Shown here one piece after another: positions 1 through 13,616 of a DNA stretch of 64,000 bases. The stretch comes from Branchiostoma lanceolatum (lineage: Eukaryota > Chordata > Leptocardii > Amphioxiformes > Branchiostomatidae). The stretch covers positions 6,560,001-6,624,000 of the forward strand of contig NC_089739.1 in NCBI RefSeq assembly GCF_035083965.1, written 5' to 3'. Position numbers and translations under genes: made by a program. A model generated the notes under the pieces. It saw nothing but the letters and a program-made list of their open reading frames with translations, was not told the DNA's origin and did not search any database. The first letter of the stretch is position 1. Each line of letters opens with the position of its first letter.

Positions 1-40
1 ATTTCTTCAATCACTGGTTCAGCTATGAGAGACATTAGTA

Positions 41-231
41 CAGTCAAACCTGCCCAAGAAGACCACTCAGGGGACCAATAAAATCTGGTCTACGTGGTCA
101 CTATAGACAGGATTCCTAATGCTAGTGTCAATGGGAAAAATCATCTAAGGGACCACCAAAAGTGGTCACATTGGACAGGTGGTCATTATGTACACATGTA
201 GAGGTGGTCACTAAATGTACAGGTTTGACTG
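41..231. repeat. TIR element (MITE-like), family 'ggtcgcc'
   Basis: The 191-bp unit starts with CAGTCAAACCTG and ends with the inverse CAGGTTTGACTG. Its interior carries repeated 'gtggtca..ggacaggtggtca' blocks. TA flanks the left end. No coding capacity is visible. Related ends occur at 1094 and 2450, so this is a dispersed family. Confidence 0.7.
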
Positions 232-1093
232 TGTTACAAAGTACAATGTAGCCTGTTTTGCAGGCCTTGTAGCTAATCTAGGAGCATCAGCATTGTTTTT
301 TGCGGGTTTTTTGGGGGGGGCGGTAATTAAACAACACATACATGTAGCTTTCCAACATGTCTACACACCTAACACTTTCCTTACCACACCTGTGGTACTA
401 CAAGGGCATTACAACTGATTAAATCTGCCCTTGAGTCATGCCCAGATCTAGACTGTTGTACAAACACTGAGACACTCAGTCTCACCCACTGAACAAACAT
501 ATCTCTATATCCGTCTGGGACTTGGAAGGGACCATGAAAAACACAATGTGTCAGTGTGTTTGAAAATACAGTAAAGCCAAAGTAAATAATCAAGGGATTC
601 AAACTCAAATGTCAAAGCTACCCAATTGTGGAATACGTATCCCGAAAAGTCAAAGCTAGTCAAACTGGTTGTATCTAAAAATGGGTGTGAAATAAGATGG
701 TAGAAACAGACTTGACCATAAGCACAAAATGGTCTATCCCACGGTCAGTGGCCTTTCGAGGGAATTTGACTACCTGTTTGTTTAAGGTCTTGGTCCAAGA
801 CATGGCCTCCTTTCTCAAGAAGTACTTCTCCTTTACTTAGCTGCTTAAACATTGGTAGAACTAAGGTTGTATTCAAAAACATAATCTTGCTACCATTTTG
901 ATTGTGTCTATTATTGTAATTGATCTCATATAATACCCCCCAAAAGTGAAACTTTTCAATGAAATAACACAAATCAAAAGGACTATGCAAATATCAATAA
1001 CATTTCCAACATCTTTGTTTGGAAAACAATATTAATATTCTAAAACTCAGTCTCCAAATATTTGTTTATTCTATAATTTCTGTAATTTATACT
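232..1093. other. Intergenic, nothing recognised
   Basis: This is AT-rich sequence between two repeat copies. The short open frames here show no splice-flanked coding pattern and no recognisable domain. Confidence 0.5.
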
Positions 1094-2450
1094 ACAGTCA
1101 AACCTGCCCAAGGCGACCACCCGGCGGACCGAGCAAAAACGGTCGCGATGGACAGGTGGTCGCCATGAAGAGGATTCCACTCACATGTTTCCAGGTCGAG
1201 GTTTTCAAATACAGTACGTAAATGGATGGAAAATTATGTGAATTTAGACAGCATGACCCCCACCAGGTTCAATTCTCTCATTGACAGAAAGATCCTACAA
1301 AAATTACATTTACCGTTATCGTTGTAATAATTGTATACCGTTACATCTTGTACAAATTTTCGTCATAATTTTGACTACAAAACAATGGTTGCCTCGATGA
1401 TCTCGCATGCGCAGCGCCCTCCCGCATTCACACGTTACATTAAATAGTACACACACACACGCACATAATCGAAGGTTTAAGGCCTAAGACAAATCCCTAG
1501 AAAACACCTGCTGGCCCCAGCCTTTTTTGGGGCGCCAACCGCTGGATAAAAGGGGCAAAAAGTTTTTGATCTGACAACTAAAGATGAAAACGAAACGGTG
1601 TGAGTTCGTCGCGCCGCGCCCCAAAGCTCTGTGCGACAGCATCGAAAGGTAAGTCAGTGCAGCAGAACGCACAACGTCCAATAAAGGTTTGTGAGATTCA
1701 TGGAAATAAATAGAAATAAGAATACTAATTTTCATCAATAACTAGACTATTCGTAAATGTTCATGCACAAAAGCATCGTGTTCTAGAAAGGTCAGCGGTA
1801 CGCCAAATCCGGGCCGAGCCAAATCCAAGATGGCGTCGGGACCAAGGAACAACATTTCTCGCCCGATGTTTTGCCCGCCGCGAAGTCATTTTTCGGCGGA
1901 ATTAAGTAAGACACAGACACATTTTTGTTGAAAATACAAGAAATAGATAGTAATTTCTGTGGAATCTGCCTTTTTGACACCATGCACTACGTATTCGTTT
2001 TGAAAATTGAGTTTAAACCCAACTGAGTTTGCGGTAAACTATAAGATTACGATGGGCACAACAACATCACATACATTTGTCTTTACAATGTTTATAGGGG
2101 GAACGTTTTATTAAAACACTTCATGGAGGAATCGATGCTATAACATTGCTATTCCATGTATTTTTGTCCTTATTTTTGTCCTTCAAAGTCTTGAAAACAT
2201 TTCCGTGAAATCCGACAGCAAAATGATCCGGTGTCACCACACGCTTGAAAATTAGGCGGCCGCCATGGGCAGGGATGGTGCTCTGTGCGGTCCCAATTCG
2301 TGGCGGTCGCGGTCGCGTTGGACAGGTGGTCGCCTTGGGCAGGCAGCTTAATGCTTGTGCCGATGGGGAAAATTTTCGGGACCGAGAAAAAGCGGTCGCC
2401 ATGGCCAGGTGGTCGCGTTGAAAAGGTGGTCGCCTAGGCAGGTTTGACTG
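1094..2450. repeat. Possible 1.36-kb composite of the same TIR family
   Basis: A left end (CAGTCAAACCTGCCC) lies at 1094 and an inverse right end (CAGGTTTGACTG) at 2439-2450, both followed by 'ggtcgcc..ggacaggtggtcgcc' blocks and flanked by TA. Either these are two truncated copies, or they are the two ends of one longer element enclosing a CpG-rich segment (about 1390-1990). The sequence alone does not decide. Confidence 0.5.
1830..1905 (+). CDS. Candidate first coding exon, unknown protein
   Basis: An ATG sits inside a CCAAGATGGCG context, the same YY1-like start context as the SF3B6 gene at 14029. It opens 25 codons (MASGPRNNISRPMF... with a Cys-Pro-Pro run) ending at a good donor, gtaaga, at 1906. 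The surrounding 1.39-1.99 kb is CpG-rich, and an NRF1-like CGCATGCGCA occurs near 1404. I could not find a convincing second exon, so this may be a non-coding or repeat-borne promoter. Product unknown. Confidence 0.3.
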
Positions 2451-2779
2451 TAGTAGAACATAACTCAGGTCCATGGCTTGCTATAAATCATGAAATATTT
2501 GCATTGATTTTACAAAATATGTTCAGCGTTTTTGTGGTGATCTCTCTCTACAGACTCATAACACTGTATCTGTACAGTTGTTTCAACCACAAATTTCAAA
2601 TCACTGCGGACACTCCGTTTCCCTTCCTATCGTAAAATCAAGTCCTTGTGAACTTAAATCATTTTACAGTACATGTACAATGTACATAAAGCCAAATTAA
2701 CAGTCTGTGTAATTTTCTCCTTGAATAATTTGTCTATACGCCGCAACTGTAAGCAGGCAATAATTTGCATGTAACTAAT

Positions 2780-3687
2780 TCATGTCTCCAAGTCAACATG
2801 GGAAATAACAGCAAGTTTATCTATTATCTTCCGGTACGCCATCTTTGAAATATCCTGGAACATTCCAAATTTATCATTTATTGCCATCCACAACGGAACA
2901 GGCGTTCCCATATGTTCAGCATTGGGAGTGCATGAGTTGGTATGATGAATTACCCATCCAAACCACTCTGCACTTTGTGAAATTGCTTCCAATTGGTGCA
3001 CTAGACATTGCTGCCAATAAATGCAGTAAACTGTTTTAGGTTTGCAGTGAGTAAGAGTTGTTTTAGAAGGGGAAAAGAGGGATTTGTGATGCTTTAAGTT
3101 TGCAACTATTGCATCATAATATTATAGTAATGCCATGAATGACAGAACATACATTCGCGACCTGCGAGTTCGCAGTAACCTCCCCTCAAACCAAGAAATT
3201 ACAGCACCATGAATATTTCATGATTTACAGTAGTCTAAATCATGGCTGTATTATGTTGGAGTTGAGTAATACTAAATAAAGAGCTATAAAATGTTTACTA
3301 CTAACCAGACATAGCCAACAGCAATTTGACTGAATATTTTTCACACAAAAAAATTGCAAACATGAAACCTGATAGCCAAAAAGACACATATATAATGAAA
3401 ATCTTCAATTCCAATACAAAATCTATAATAAACAATTTAGACATGGGAAAATTACCATCCCCTGAGAATCCCCCATGCATATCTTGAAAGGAGAAACAGA
3501 CCTAAAATAAATTCAATTTTAAGTCTGAATTTAAAGTCAATCGGATAACAATGACACAAAATTCAACACATGTCTATACTAAGCTCAACATTACATGTAC
3601 ATGTACCAGCACTGGAAGTAGGTAAAGAAGCATACTTGCAACAGAATAGATGTGTTCGTCTTCCATGCATATGCCTTCTTCCGCCAT
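2780..3687 (-). CDS. Candidate two-exon gene, small unknown protein
   Basis: Exon 1 (3687-3636) starts ATGGCGGAAGAAGGC and encodes MAEEGICMEDEHIYSVA before a gtatgc donor in phase 1. Exon 2 stays in frame to a TGA at 2780 from either of two acceptors, at 3000 (product 90 aa) or 3030 (100 aa). It includes the stretches SAEWFGWVIHHTNS and GTPVPLWMAIND and has a hydrophilic C-terminus (AYRKIIDKLAV). The frame is open for about 340 nt upstream of the stop, which supports coding. No family is recognised. A 64-codon open frame lies antisense, so the strand is not certain. There is no obvious signal peptide or membrane span. Confidence 0.4.
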
Positions 3688-6600
3688 ATTGCTTACTACA
3701 GGTTCCCTACTTACTGAATCACGGGGCCAATTTCTCTCTCACAACCTAACTCAAACGTGCTGACATTGCTTGTACTAAGAACAAATCAAACAGTTTTTCA
3801 GGGGAGTTTGTCGATAGGATATTTGGTGTATGACACATCAGCAGGTAAGGTGTGAGGTAATAGCCGAGTTAAAGGGTAACTTATTCACAGGTGACCTCAT
3901 TTACCTGCCTGACTAACAGAGGGGCAGGTCAAAGGGTGATGACCTGGAATGACCCTCCTGTATGTTAAGAGAATGACAAAGGTCTATTGTTTCTTTTAAA
4001 ATGAGAACAACGTCTTGATTGCAGAGAGTGAAAGATTTACCACTTGCTTTTTTTTCCTGATTTGAAAAAAAAAGATGCTTTATAACAAATTTAAAGATTG
4101 TTCTAAGTAAAATTTAGGATAAGAACCAACCCCAAATGCTTGACAGATTTTGGTTGAAGTTGCAAAAAGGCCTTGTCTTTCTAAAAGTTACAACTTTTGA
4201 TGATATGATGATATTTCTTGTTCTTACTTAACCGACATGTTCCATTTTTTCTTTAAAAACCTAATAAATTTTAGAAATGAAGTTGGTATGGCTTTAAGGT
4301 AATAAAAATGCAAAATTCTAAAAATTCAAATTTATAAATAGGTCTTTGTGTACACCTTCATATGTATTTTAGTCGAAAATGTCTCAATGTGCTTTGTGAA
4401 AGTTTGTATTGAATTTTGTATATTGTCCCGTAACCAGGGCCAACCCTTATAGCCTTCAGCTAGTTGGGTAGCCATGTCTGTACTTTTTTTGACAGCCAAA
4501 TAGATAAATCAAATCAAATCTATAGGTCTTGTCCAAACCAGTTTAAGAATTAACCCTTCTGGTCAAGTAGGCACTAGTGATAAATTTAGTCCAGGGTTCC
4601 AGTCTACTGAACCCCTACATGTATATGCCATCTGGTAGTCACATGAGAGAGTACCCAAGAACCAATTGCAAAAAAAATCAATAAACTTACCCAAGCTTTA
4701 CAAACAAGTCTGGCTATAGCCTAGGAAACCCAGAAATTTGAAGAAAAAAGTTGGCAATATCCTTGGAACAATTTGGAATTCAACAATGCCAATAGTCATT
4801 CCATGGGCAGTAGGCCTCAGCTCCGCGGACTCAAAACAATAGCGAGTTTGTCTTCCCCGCTGAGCACTTGCGTAAGACATCCTACCCCATAGTTATGCAA
4901 ATACTCCCGATGGCCCCCCGTCGTCCAATGTGAGACAGCCGCTCGGAGGAGCTTACTTCGCTCATTCCTCGCTTCGCGAGGAATTCGCTTGGCGCCTGCG
5001 GCGCCATGGGGCGCCCTTCGCCCACCTACGAGCGCCCTTCGGGCGCGCTTCGGGCGAGGTCGGCTTTCGGGTAAGTTCGGGATCCGCCCAGCCTATCACC
5101 CGATATCCCGGTATATATTCGGTATATATATAGACTCTCCTTCCGAGGCCTACAGCCTATGGTCATTCTTGACCCTAAGGTCATTCTTTTGATTCCAAAA
5201 CCCTTTAAAAAATTTGCCCCACCACCAAACAGAACTATTCATAGAAACAGCCCTAAATTGAGCCCTGAACTATTTTCTGTGTAATTTAGCAATTACAATA
5301 ATACTTACAGACCTACGACTTCAGAAATTAAGGCTGCCCGGGAGTCACTCATATATCATTTGTAATATTTGCATGAAAATATACAATAACTACGGTGAAC
5401 ATCCTCACAATTTCCTCTTTAAATCCATCTCTTGATTACGGAGTCCAGGGAATGAAACGATTCAGCCATTCATTTTGTAATAGTCTATTGACCATATAGC
5501 CCAACCTTAGCCCAACCCGTCCCAATGATTAAATACCAGTTCAACCCAGCTCATGCATGGTATTACCCAAATATTGATTTTGGCCATGAACAACTACAGG
5601 ACTTACACTAGATCAGGAGACATTGTCTGGCTGTCCTGTTTCTAAACTCATGACACATTCACATTGGCACAGGTACTGTAAATCATGAAATACTAGTATT
5701 TGCAGCTGTTTTATGTTCATGGCTTTCCAAAATCATCACACCATGAACATGCATGGGCTTTGTCTTGTATTGCGTTTCTACAGTTGTTTCAATCCCAAAG
5801 ATGAAAACACAACACCTTTCCCTTCCTATCGCAAAATTAGGTACAAGCGATCTCAAGATGATTTTACAGTAGGCTCCAGATTGGAGGCTGTAGGTTGTTT
5901 TTGTCAATGTCTACAGGGCCAACTCTATGTGTGGGGGATCATACCATCTATAAAGCTATCGGCAAAAGTCTACCGGTACCTTAGCAAACGGAAGGTTAGA
6001 TGTGCACAGTGCTCTATAATTATCTTAATTCCTACATTGTACATGTTGTGATCTTGACTTAGAAGAATATGTCTCAAACACGATGCAAAAGCGAAATAGT
6101 AATAAGTGTAATTGTTAAAGTGGTAATACAATCTCACAATTACAAAAAACACAATTACAAACTCACACATGCATGTATTTTATCAGTGATGTACATTAAA
6201 AATGCATCATATATATATATTGTCAACAACTTGTGCAAACTGGTACATAACATTAGTTTTTACTTTTTGGTTTATCTATTTTGCAATTTGATAAAAATCG
6301 TACACCCACAAGACTGCACTAAATTGTGATGATCTCCTAGTCCTAAAGCAAAATTTAGTCCCCATGAAAATAAATGAATTTACATTTCTCAGAAGCAGTG
6401 CAACAAGGGTCAAACTTTCGAACGTCTCTTTGAATCAAGTTTGATCCCTGTTACCATATGCTGCGATTTGGAGCCAATCAGAGCTCCTGCTTTTTTAAAT
6501 TCTAGGTGAATATTCAAATGCCAATCGATTTTCTATCAATGCGTGCCAGACTACATATTCTGCAGGGAAGCGATCATTGGAGCAAACTGGAGCTAGAATA

Positions 6601-9600
6601 GGCTGATAACCTGAGGGTACATCTGTGCAGCTATGTCTATATGTATGTGTTTTATACCCAACTAGTTCATGCACTGGTGTAAGTACTGCATTTTCTCAAT
6701 TAAAGTACGCACATTTAAAACTTGGCAAAATTCAAAAGGCGGCATAAGTTGTTACCAAAGTCGGGGTGCATGCATTATTTGAGATTATCATTTCAGCCAT
6801 GCAGATACATGCATGTCTGCAACCAGCCTTGAATCGGGTGATACGTTAATTGATTATATCATACTTTAATCGAGAAAATGCGGTATAGGAAAGTTAAAGA
6901 GACCGTACTATTTCCTGGCGTGTCCACTTCCAGGTACGACCAACCCTCGCCGGAGCTGGAGTTAGACGCTAGCGCGGGAAACACCAGCATGGAGGTGGCA
7001 GAGGTCGAAGGAACGTCCAGAAAGCAGCGGGGATGAAAGTAACACAAAAGAGTTGTCCAGAAATAAAAACCGAAAAGAATGTAGTACGTGGTTGTCAAAC
7101 GTAAAAACGATATACGTGATTAAAAAAAGGAAAGCAAAAGGAAAGAGGGGGAGGAAAGAAATCGATATGATTAGAGAGGATTGGATTGTATTTGACAGTG
7201 CTGGCACACAGAGCTAGAGATGTATTGCAGTACCAATAGCTGAATAGTGCATGTACTAGTAATCATTGAAGAATACAATCAGTTGAGTGCAAGTCTGGGA
7301 AATTAGACAAAAACATGCCTAGATTGCTAAGTTAGACTGAACAGATTCGATTCTATGGATGACACCTTATCATTTTGAATCTTTTTTTTTTATTTAACTA
7401 CATAGAAGTCAAAACAATACAAAACAAGGTTAAAAAGCAAGTCTGCCCCCCTCCCCCAAATATAATTTCTTTAGTATAGATAATTAGTATAATCTGTTCA
7501 GTATTATCTGTTCAGTAGTTGATCTATAAAAAAGATGAATATCAACATGAGATGAGAATGTTCACACAGTACAGATATCTATTGGCTCGACTTAGGAGCT
7601 AAAGATAGATCTAGAGTGTGTCATTCATAATATCGTCTGTGTGTAGCCTGTCCAAATCAATGTGCATTTGAAACAATGATTGGAAGACAATTATGCAATC
7701 GTCACTATTTTCTGTGATTGAGTTTCACTAGGTAACAAATAACATGATTTACACACAAACACAAACAAACAACACTCAATTCTTATGAACAATGCAACAT
7801 CATGCTTGTTAAGTGACATTATAGTCTAACAACGCACGCAATTTGTCTGTAAATTTCAACATAATATACATTACAATTACTGAAAATCTTTTTCAATATA
7901 TCAAGAATTTTTCATCACAACTACACTGGAATGTTTTTTTCCAAAAGTAAACTCTTCATCATCCAACGTCAATACAATCTTGACCGTAATGATTACATTG
8001 AGCTCTTGGCTTGTATCCGGTTACGGAGTATTTTATTGGCTTTCCATTTTTAATGGGGGCAGATGGCATCGGTCCACCTAAGAATCAATAACATCGGCAA
8101 AGCTGTCACATACAATAGCACAGACGTTATAATAACACAGGGCTGTCTGAAGGACGTCCGTCTCTCCGTCCATCTAGCATTAAAGAAATTGGCTTGTGGG
8201 AACGGACAAAAATTTCAACCTGTTCATCCAAAATGACATGAAAATACATGTATGTATTTTGGTAAGCTTAGAAAATGGACAAAAATTTAAAGCTGAAGAC
8301 AGTCATGCTATAACATCTGCAATGTGTGAGAAGTCAACACTCATTTGAATGATTGCAAAGTCTTTTGTACTAAGAAGTATGCAACAAATTTTGACAGGCA
8401 AAAGTCATTAAGTTATGATAATGTACATGTAGTCACATCACATAATCACATACGCGTTAAATGACCTGCAAAAGATTATTAAGGATAAAGAGAAAATCTT
8501 CTCAATCTGAGGATTATGAATATAATTTTCATGAAGCTACCATCTGTAAATTGTGAATAAATCTAGAAAAGCTCCTTCATAACTTACAGCAATATTCATC
8601 ATGCTTCTACACACTTCATTTCTTTTTCCTGCCATTTCTTTAATTTGATGCAAATCAATTTTTTTCGAAGCACTCAGCAACTGTATACTAAGTACTTTTT
8701 TTCATAATTTTCAATATACATGTAATCCAAGACCTGATCTGTCCTTCATACCCTGGGTAACCCACACAAGTGCATGACAGCATATTTCATCTCTCCCAGC
8801 CCTCCCCAAATACCAAAGGTGAGGAAAAACCAATATCGACTGCATGGAAAATTCCACTTTCTCCATCCCACGGGGTACTTTTCAACATCACATGAAGAAA
8901 TGGCTCTTGGCCAAAAAGCAAATATAATGATAAAGTCAACCCAACTACATTTTTGTATTGTATCAAAGCCACCGTTCTCTCGTGAGATTTGTGCCTTCAA
9001 TATTTTATGCTGGTGAATGGTTTAGTTTGACGTAAATGCCAGTCATGATAGCCAACTGAGCTTCTGTAGTTGAGCTCCTAGATTTAAAGCCTTTGAAATG
9101 TTTTACGTTATTATCACTACCATATGTTTCATTTTGTGGAATGTGATAAAATAGTCATCATACAGCAGCTTATTATGGTTAATATCACAACACACAGATA
9201 ATTCTCTTCTTCATGATCAAGGATTTGGGACATGCATACAGCCCATGGCAAAATCTGAAAGCTTACGATTCTGTTGGGAGTACATTTTGACATCTCAGAA
9301 TCAAAAAACATAATGAATATTATCCCCCATATATTCAAGTAAGGTCTGCAATGATAGAATATAGCCAAAATACATTGATTTCTGATGAAGGAGGTTACAA
9401 ATGTACATGTATCTGGCACACCTCGTATATCCTAGAGATTATCTTCAAGATAAGCCCCTTAATCTGCTGACATGTACATGTTTGCTGTGAAAGCAGATCA
9501 ACAACAATAATTTACTATTCATGATGTACATCATAGGCTAGTGGAATGTCATTAAAACTGATTTCTGTCAGAAATTTGGTATCTCAATTATAGAGTTGCC

Positions 9601-10504
9601 TAAATAGGATGTAACAATAATATTGTTTAAATTCTTGAACCCATTTTCAACCAAGTCAAGTAGTATACTTAGCAGTCCAGCATTCCAACATAGTAAACTT
9701 AAGCAATAATCTGAGTCGGCATCATAAAACCTTCTTCTTAAGGCGAAATGTGATTATATTTCTGTCTATGTTTCTAAGTCAGTGTGTACTAAACAAGATG
9801 ATAAAATAATTAATATGTTTCCCTCCCATTCTACGTATACTTTTTTGGCACAGCAATCATAATTTAAGCCCAAAGGTTTGAGATTTTGCCTTTTGGGTCA
9901 GTTCTGGAAATACAGGCTTTCTGGACATTTTTGGTGTACCAGTTTACGTAATAAGTAAATTAAACGTAAGGAAAGCATTGAACTCAAAGAGGTTATGTGC
10001 TAAATTACAGGTATGACCTTTCTATCTATGACTCTATGAGTGGTCTACTTCCATGCAGGAGTTAGTCCAAAATGCACCAGTCTCCACTTACCCCTACGCG
10101 CACTTTGTGCGGGGTTCAAATACGACGGGGTATACTTTGGGACAAATTCCACATCGTCTGCACACACAGAAACACACACAGAACAATTTTGAGTAAAAAC
10201 ACAGGAAATCCAATCATAGTTACAGAAAAACAGCGACTACAAAGGACAAGTACTGTTCGCTGACACACAATGGCCTTGTCTTGGATGAACAAGTCAAAGA
10301 TGGTAACATTACAAACCCAAAATATCATCAGAAAAACAAGGGATACAAAAGGACAGCTGTTTAAAGAATTAGTCACAATATTTGTCTATTTATTTGTTTA
10401 TTGAGATTTACCACATTAGTGGAAGGATTGACATAACAGGTGATTATCGCCTTTTAAAGATGTCAACCACCCAGAACCAGACTTTAAGGTTTGATCCACT
10501 CACA
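3688..10504. other. Long gene-poor AT-rich stretch
   Basis: I see no splice-flanked exons that I can defend in about 6.8 kb. Contents noted: a LINE-like 3' tail near 4420-4525, a GC-rich patch of short inverted 'cgcttcgcgagg' and 'cttcgggcg' motifs at 4925-5080, and a 52-codon frame at 6879-7037 (+) described under findings. The rest is AT-rich with scattered short open frames typical of non-coding DNA. Confidence 0.5.
4420..4525 (+). mobile_element. Probable LINE 3' end relic
   Basis: A 'gtaaccagggccaaccc...agctagttgggtagcc' segment is followed by aataaa-like sequence and an imperfect (tcaaa)n tail ('aaatcaaatcaaatc'). This is the usual appearance of a 5'-truncated non-LTR retrotransposon end. 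No coding remains. Confidence 0.35.
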
Positions 10505-11112
10505 AAGGAATGGACCTCTTGTTTTTCAACAAGTGTGGTGGGTTCTTTATCGTGCTCGAGGTGCGTGCGTGTCGAATCATCCTGGGACATACGTACACTG
10601 ACTACAAATCAGCGCTGCGGGTGTGCAACCTAGAAACACTTGAAGCGAGACGAGAGACCCTCTGCACCAAGTTTGCCCACAGCATGACCGCATCGGAACG
10701 CACAGCAGATCTCCTGCCTAGCACACGACGACAGGAACATGGCCGGAACCTAAGAAACTCTGATAAAAGGACTATGGTGCCCTGTCGTACCACTCGCTAT
10801 CAAAATAGCCCTGTGCCATCACTCTTGAGACTGTTAAATAAGAAATGACATTGCATCTGTAACGCAAACCAAACTTGCGACTGTAACGCGAACCAGACTG
10901 TTCAAATCAACCATACACAGTGTGACGTCTTTAATAGTTGTTCTGTTATCTTAATTCCACCGAATATGTGCCGTTTCGTGTGAAATTTTATCTGTATTGT
11001 TATAGCTGCGTTGTTTTAAACTGATGTGAGTAAAACGTACTTCAGCCAAGGGCTGCAAAGTTTTACATGAATAAACCATTCATTCATTCATTCATTCATT
11101 CATTCATTCATT
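10505..11112 (+). mobile_element. 5'-truncated CR1-like LINE with (CATT)n tail
   Basis: An open frame at 10510-10848 reads ...VRACRIILGHTYTDYKSAL, then CNLETLEARRETLCTKFA, and ends NSPVPSLLRLLNKK. This matches the typical C-terminus downstream of a CR1/L2-type reverse transcriptase domain ('..R.ILG.. Y..AL....L.TLE.RR..LC..FA'). About 200 bp of 3' UTR follow, with 'aataaa' near 11071 and a (CATT)n microsatellite at 11079-11112. The catalytic reverse transcriptase is missing, so this is a dead 3' fragment. Confidence 0.7.
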
Positions 11113-13616
11113 CTCTTCTAAAACACGAGACCTCCAGCTTCACGTCCCATCTAAGTCCCTATAGCTAATTGATACTAGGTACTCATTTTGGAAGTGTGAG
11201 GAAATATGTGAAGGTGTAACACTGTAAAGTGCCTTTTCCAAGGGGACAACATTGGGGCCTGCCAGAGATTCAAACCAAGAACCTTCAGATTCTGAAAGAT
11301 GAATCATATACTGTACACACAGTCAGACATACTTTCATGGCAGGATTTCTTTCATTCATCTTGTGAGCACACCTGTAAATCTTAAGATATTCATGGTGGT
11401 TTTATTTTCGCAGACATGCAGCAGTAACCTCTGATGCAGAAACCAGTGGATGTTTGGCATTATGCTACAGTGACAGTCCTTTCAATTGCGTACTTAAAAT
11501 ACCACGACCAACTCCTTTACTCCAGCTGTGAAATGACAAAACCCCCACAAACTTAAAGCAATTTGCAGTAATAAGGAAAGCCAATTGCAAGCCTGGGGGT
11601 TTCAAGTTTAGGGATAGAAATGCAATTGTTATATTTCCCTTTTTCTTTCCAAGTTGTGTACAAAGATAGCTACATGAAAAAGGTTTAAAATACTTTTCTT
11701 CTGTGTTGTGCAATATGCAATTTATGATACTGAACTAGGGCAAACTTGTATTCTTTTACAAGTTTCTGTTTTTGCCAAATACCTATTTTTATATTGTCAA
11801 GGACATAAGTGGCTGTTCCAAGCTGTGAGGAGAGTCAACAATTTTCCCACCAGTTCCAAACATTTTTGCTGACAGGTGTTCGGGCACATGAAAACATACA
11901 TCTCATCTCCCTAGCTTACAAACAAATAATGACATAGCGGCAGTTTTGTTCGAATGATAAGACGAAATTTCTTTTAAAAGCCACCACTTCTTCTCGACAA
12001 TGCTGCGAATTCCAGACGGATGTTACACTAAGGTCAGGGTCACTTTGTCAACAACCTTCTGCCAAAATTGTTGATTACCAGAAAGTCGTCAGTGGCAACT
12101 GTCAAAACTACCATAGAATCAAGCATATTTTGCCTGACAATCCACCCTGCTATGTACATTTGCATGGGGCTCAATGACATACAAACTCTGATCCCTATTG
12201 AAGTGATCAAAATGACACTGGCTATTCACATATTTTGGCCAAAAATATCCTATTGAGTTCACATACAATCTATCTTTTTTCTCTGAGAGACCGCGACTTT
12301 AACAAAGTTAGGAAGAAAAGTCTAGACATATGCCTAAAGAACTAGTCAGGTAGGTACCATAGCCAGTTATCACTTGGGGTAGTACCAGAAAAACCTGTAC
12401 CCTACAAACTAGAGTAACCGAAGAGGGATTTTTAACATGTCCTTTGCCGTCCAACTAGCATTTTTTTTAAATTAAGGCCAGACAGAACTGAATCATCTTT
12501 GCAAAATAATTGTTTTAACTACAGCACTAAAATAATTACAATATTTCAGCCTAGATTGTTTCTTGGCAACATTCTCTTATCACTCTTAAGCTCTGGCTTT
12601 AATTTTTTTGGAATCGCTGATGTTAAAGCTGCTTGTCAATCGCCCTTTGTCTACAATTACAATTATGTTGTTGGTATTGAATCATAAGAACAATCTCTCC
12701 ATTGGTTGGCTCTACTAATAACATTAAGGACCTTTCAGTCTGCCTCGATTGGCTTTCCTAATAATTAGTTTAAGGATTTAGGGATATGTTTCCTATTCAT
12801 TACATGCTCATTGGTATCTATGGTCTGCTGATATGATCTCACACTTTTGATTTAAAAGAACTGAATTTTGCTTCAATACGGCCAAACTTCCTGTTTTCTT
12901 GATGGAATTTTACAGAGAGGGATATAAGAATGCAAGTTACTGTTTTCATTAACAGCATTTTTTCATTAGTAGCTTTTTGATTTTTTTCTTCATTTTTTCA
13001 AAATGATACCATGACAAACCTCTTCAAAATATGCAAAACAATTTTCCGCTCCAAGTTTTCCCCTGGGTGTCACGATATGGAGCATGCTAAATTGGTTTCA
13101 TTTCCTTATTTGTTCCTGTATATCATGTAATACCAACTTTATTAAATTTTAAGCATTGTAAGCGACATACAGTAATTTGACAATTAAACAACAGACATGT
13201 TTTCTTTATGGGAAATATCGACCAAAAATATCTCCATCCATAAAATTATGGATCCGGCACAAAAATTAGGTCATACAAAAAATCATGTGACGTTTCGTCA
13301 CCAGACATAATAATTCAAATTGTCATGCTTATTTATGTTGCTAGAAAACTATTAAAAGCAACACACTTAGGCTAAAATGTGATTACAAACGACTTATTTT
13401 TCAAGCTGGTCAACTAGACACTGTGAATCATTAGACGTACTGGCGCCACATACATTATAATTTGTCTACATTGATTGTCGCCTTGCCCTCCCCACGTTGA
13501 AAGAAAAATATAAACACCAAGCCCCTCCCCCAATTTCAGAACCGTCAACTAATATTTTACCTGGTTTTGTGACGTCTGGATAGAGGGAATCTGGTCTGGT
13601 TGCTGGAGCTTGGTCC
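11113..13616. other. Intergenic, nothing recognised
   Basis: AT-rich sequence with no defensible exon. A degraded dispersed repeat ('acaacattggggcctgcc...ttcaaacc') at about 11240-11285 has a relative near 34425-34465. Confidence 0.45.

Noticed and set aside
4925-5133. Arg/Ala-rich frames in the GC-rich patch
   Set aside because: Made of short inverted GC-rich motifs; both frames are of low complexity and lack splice context.
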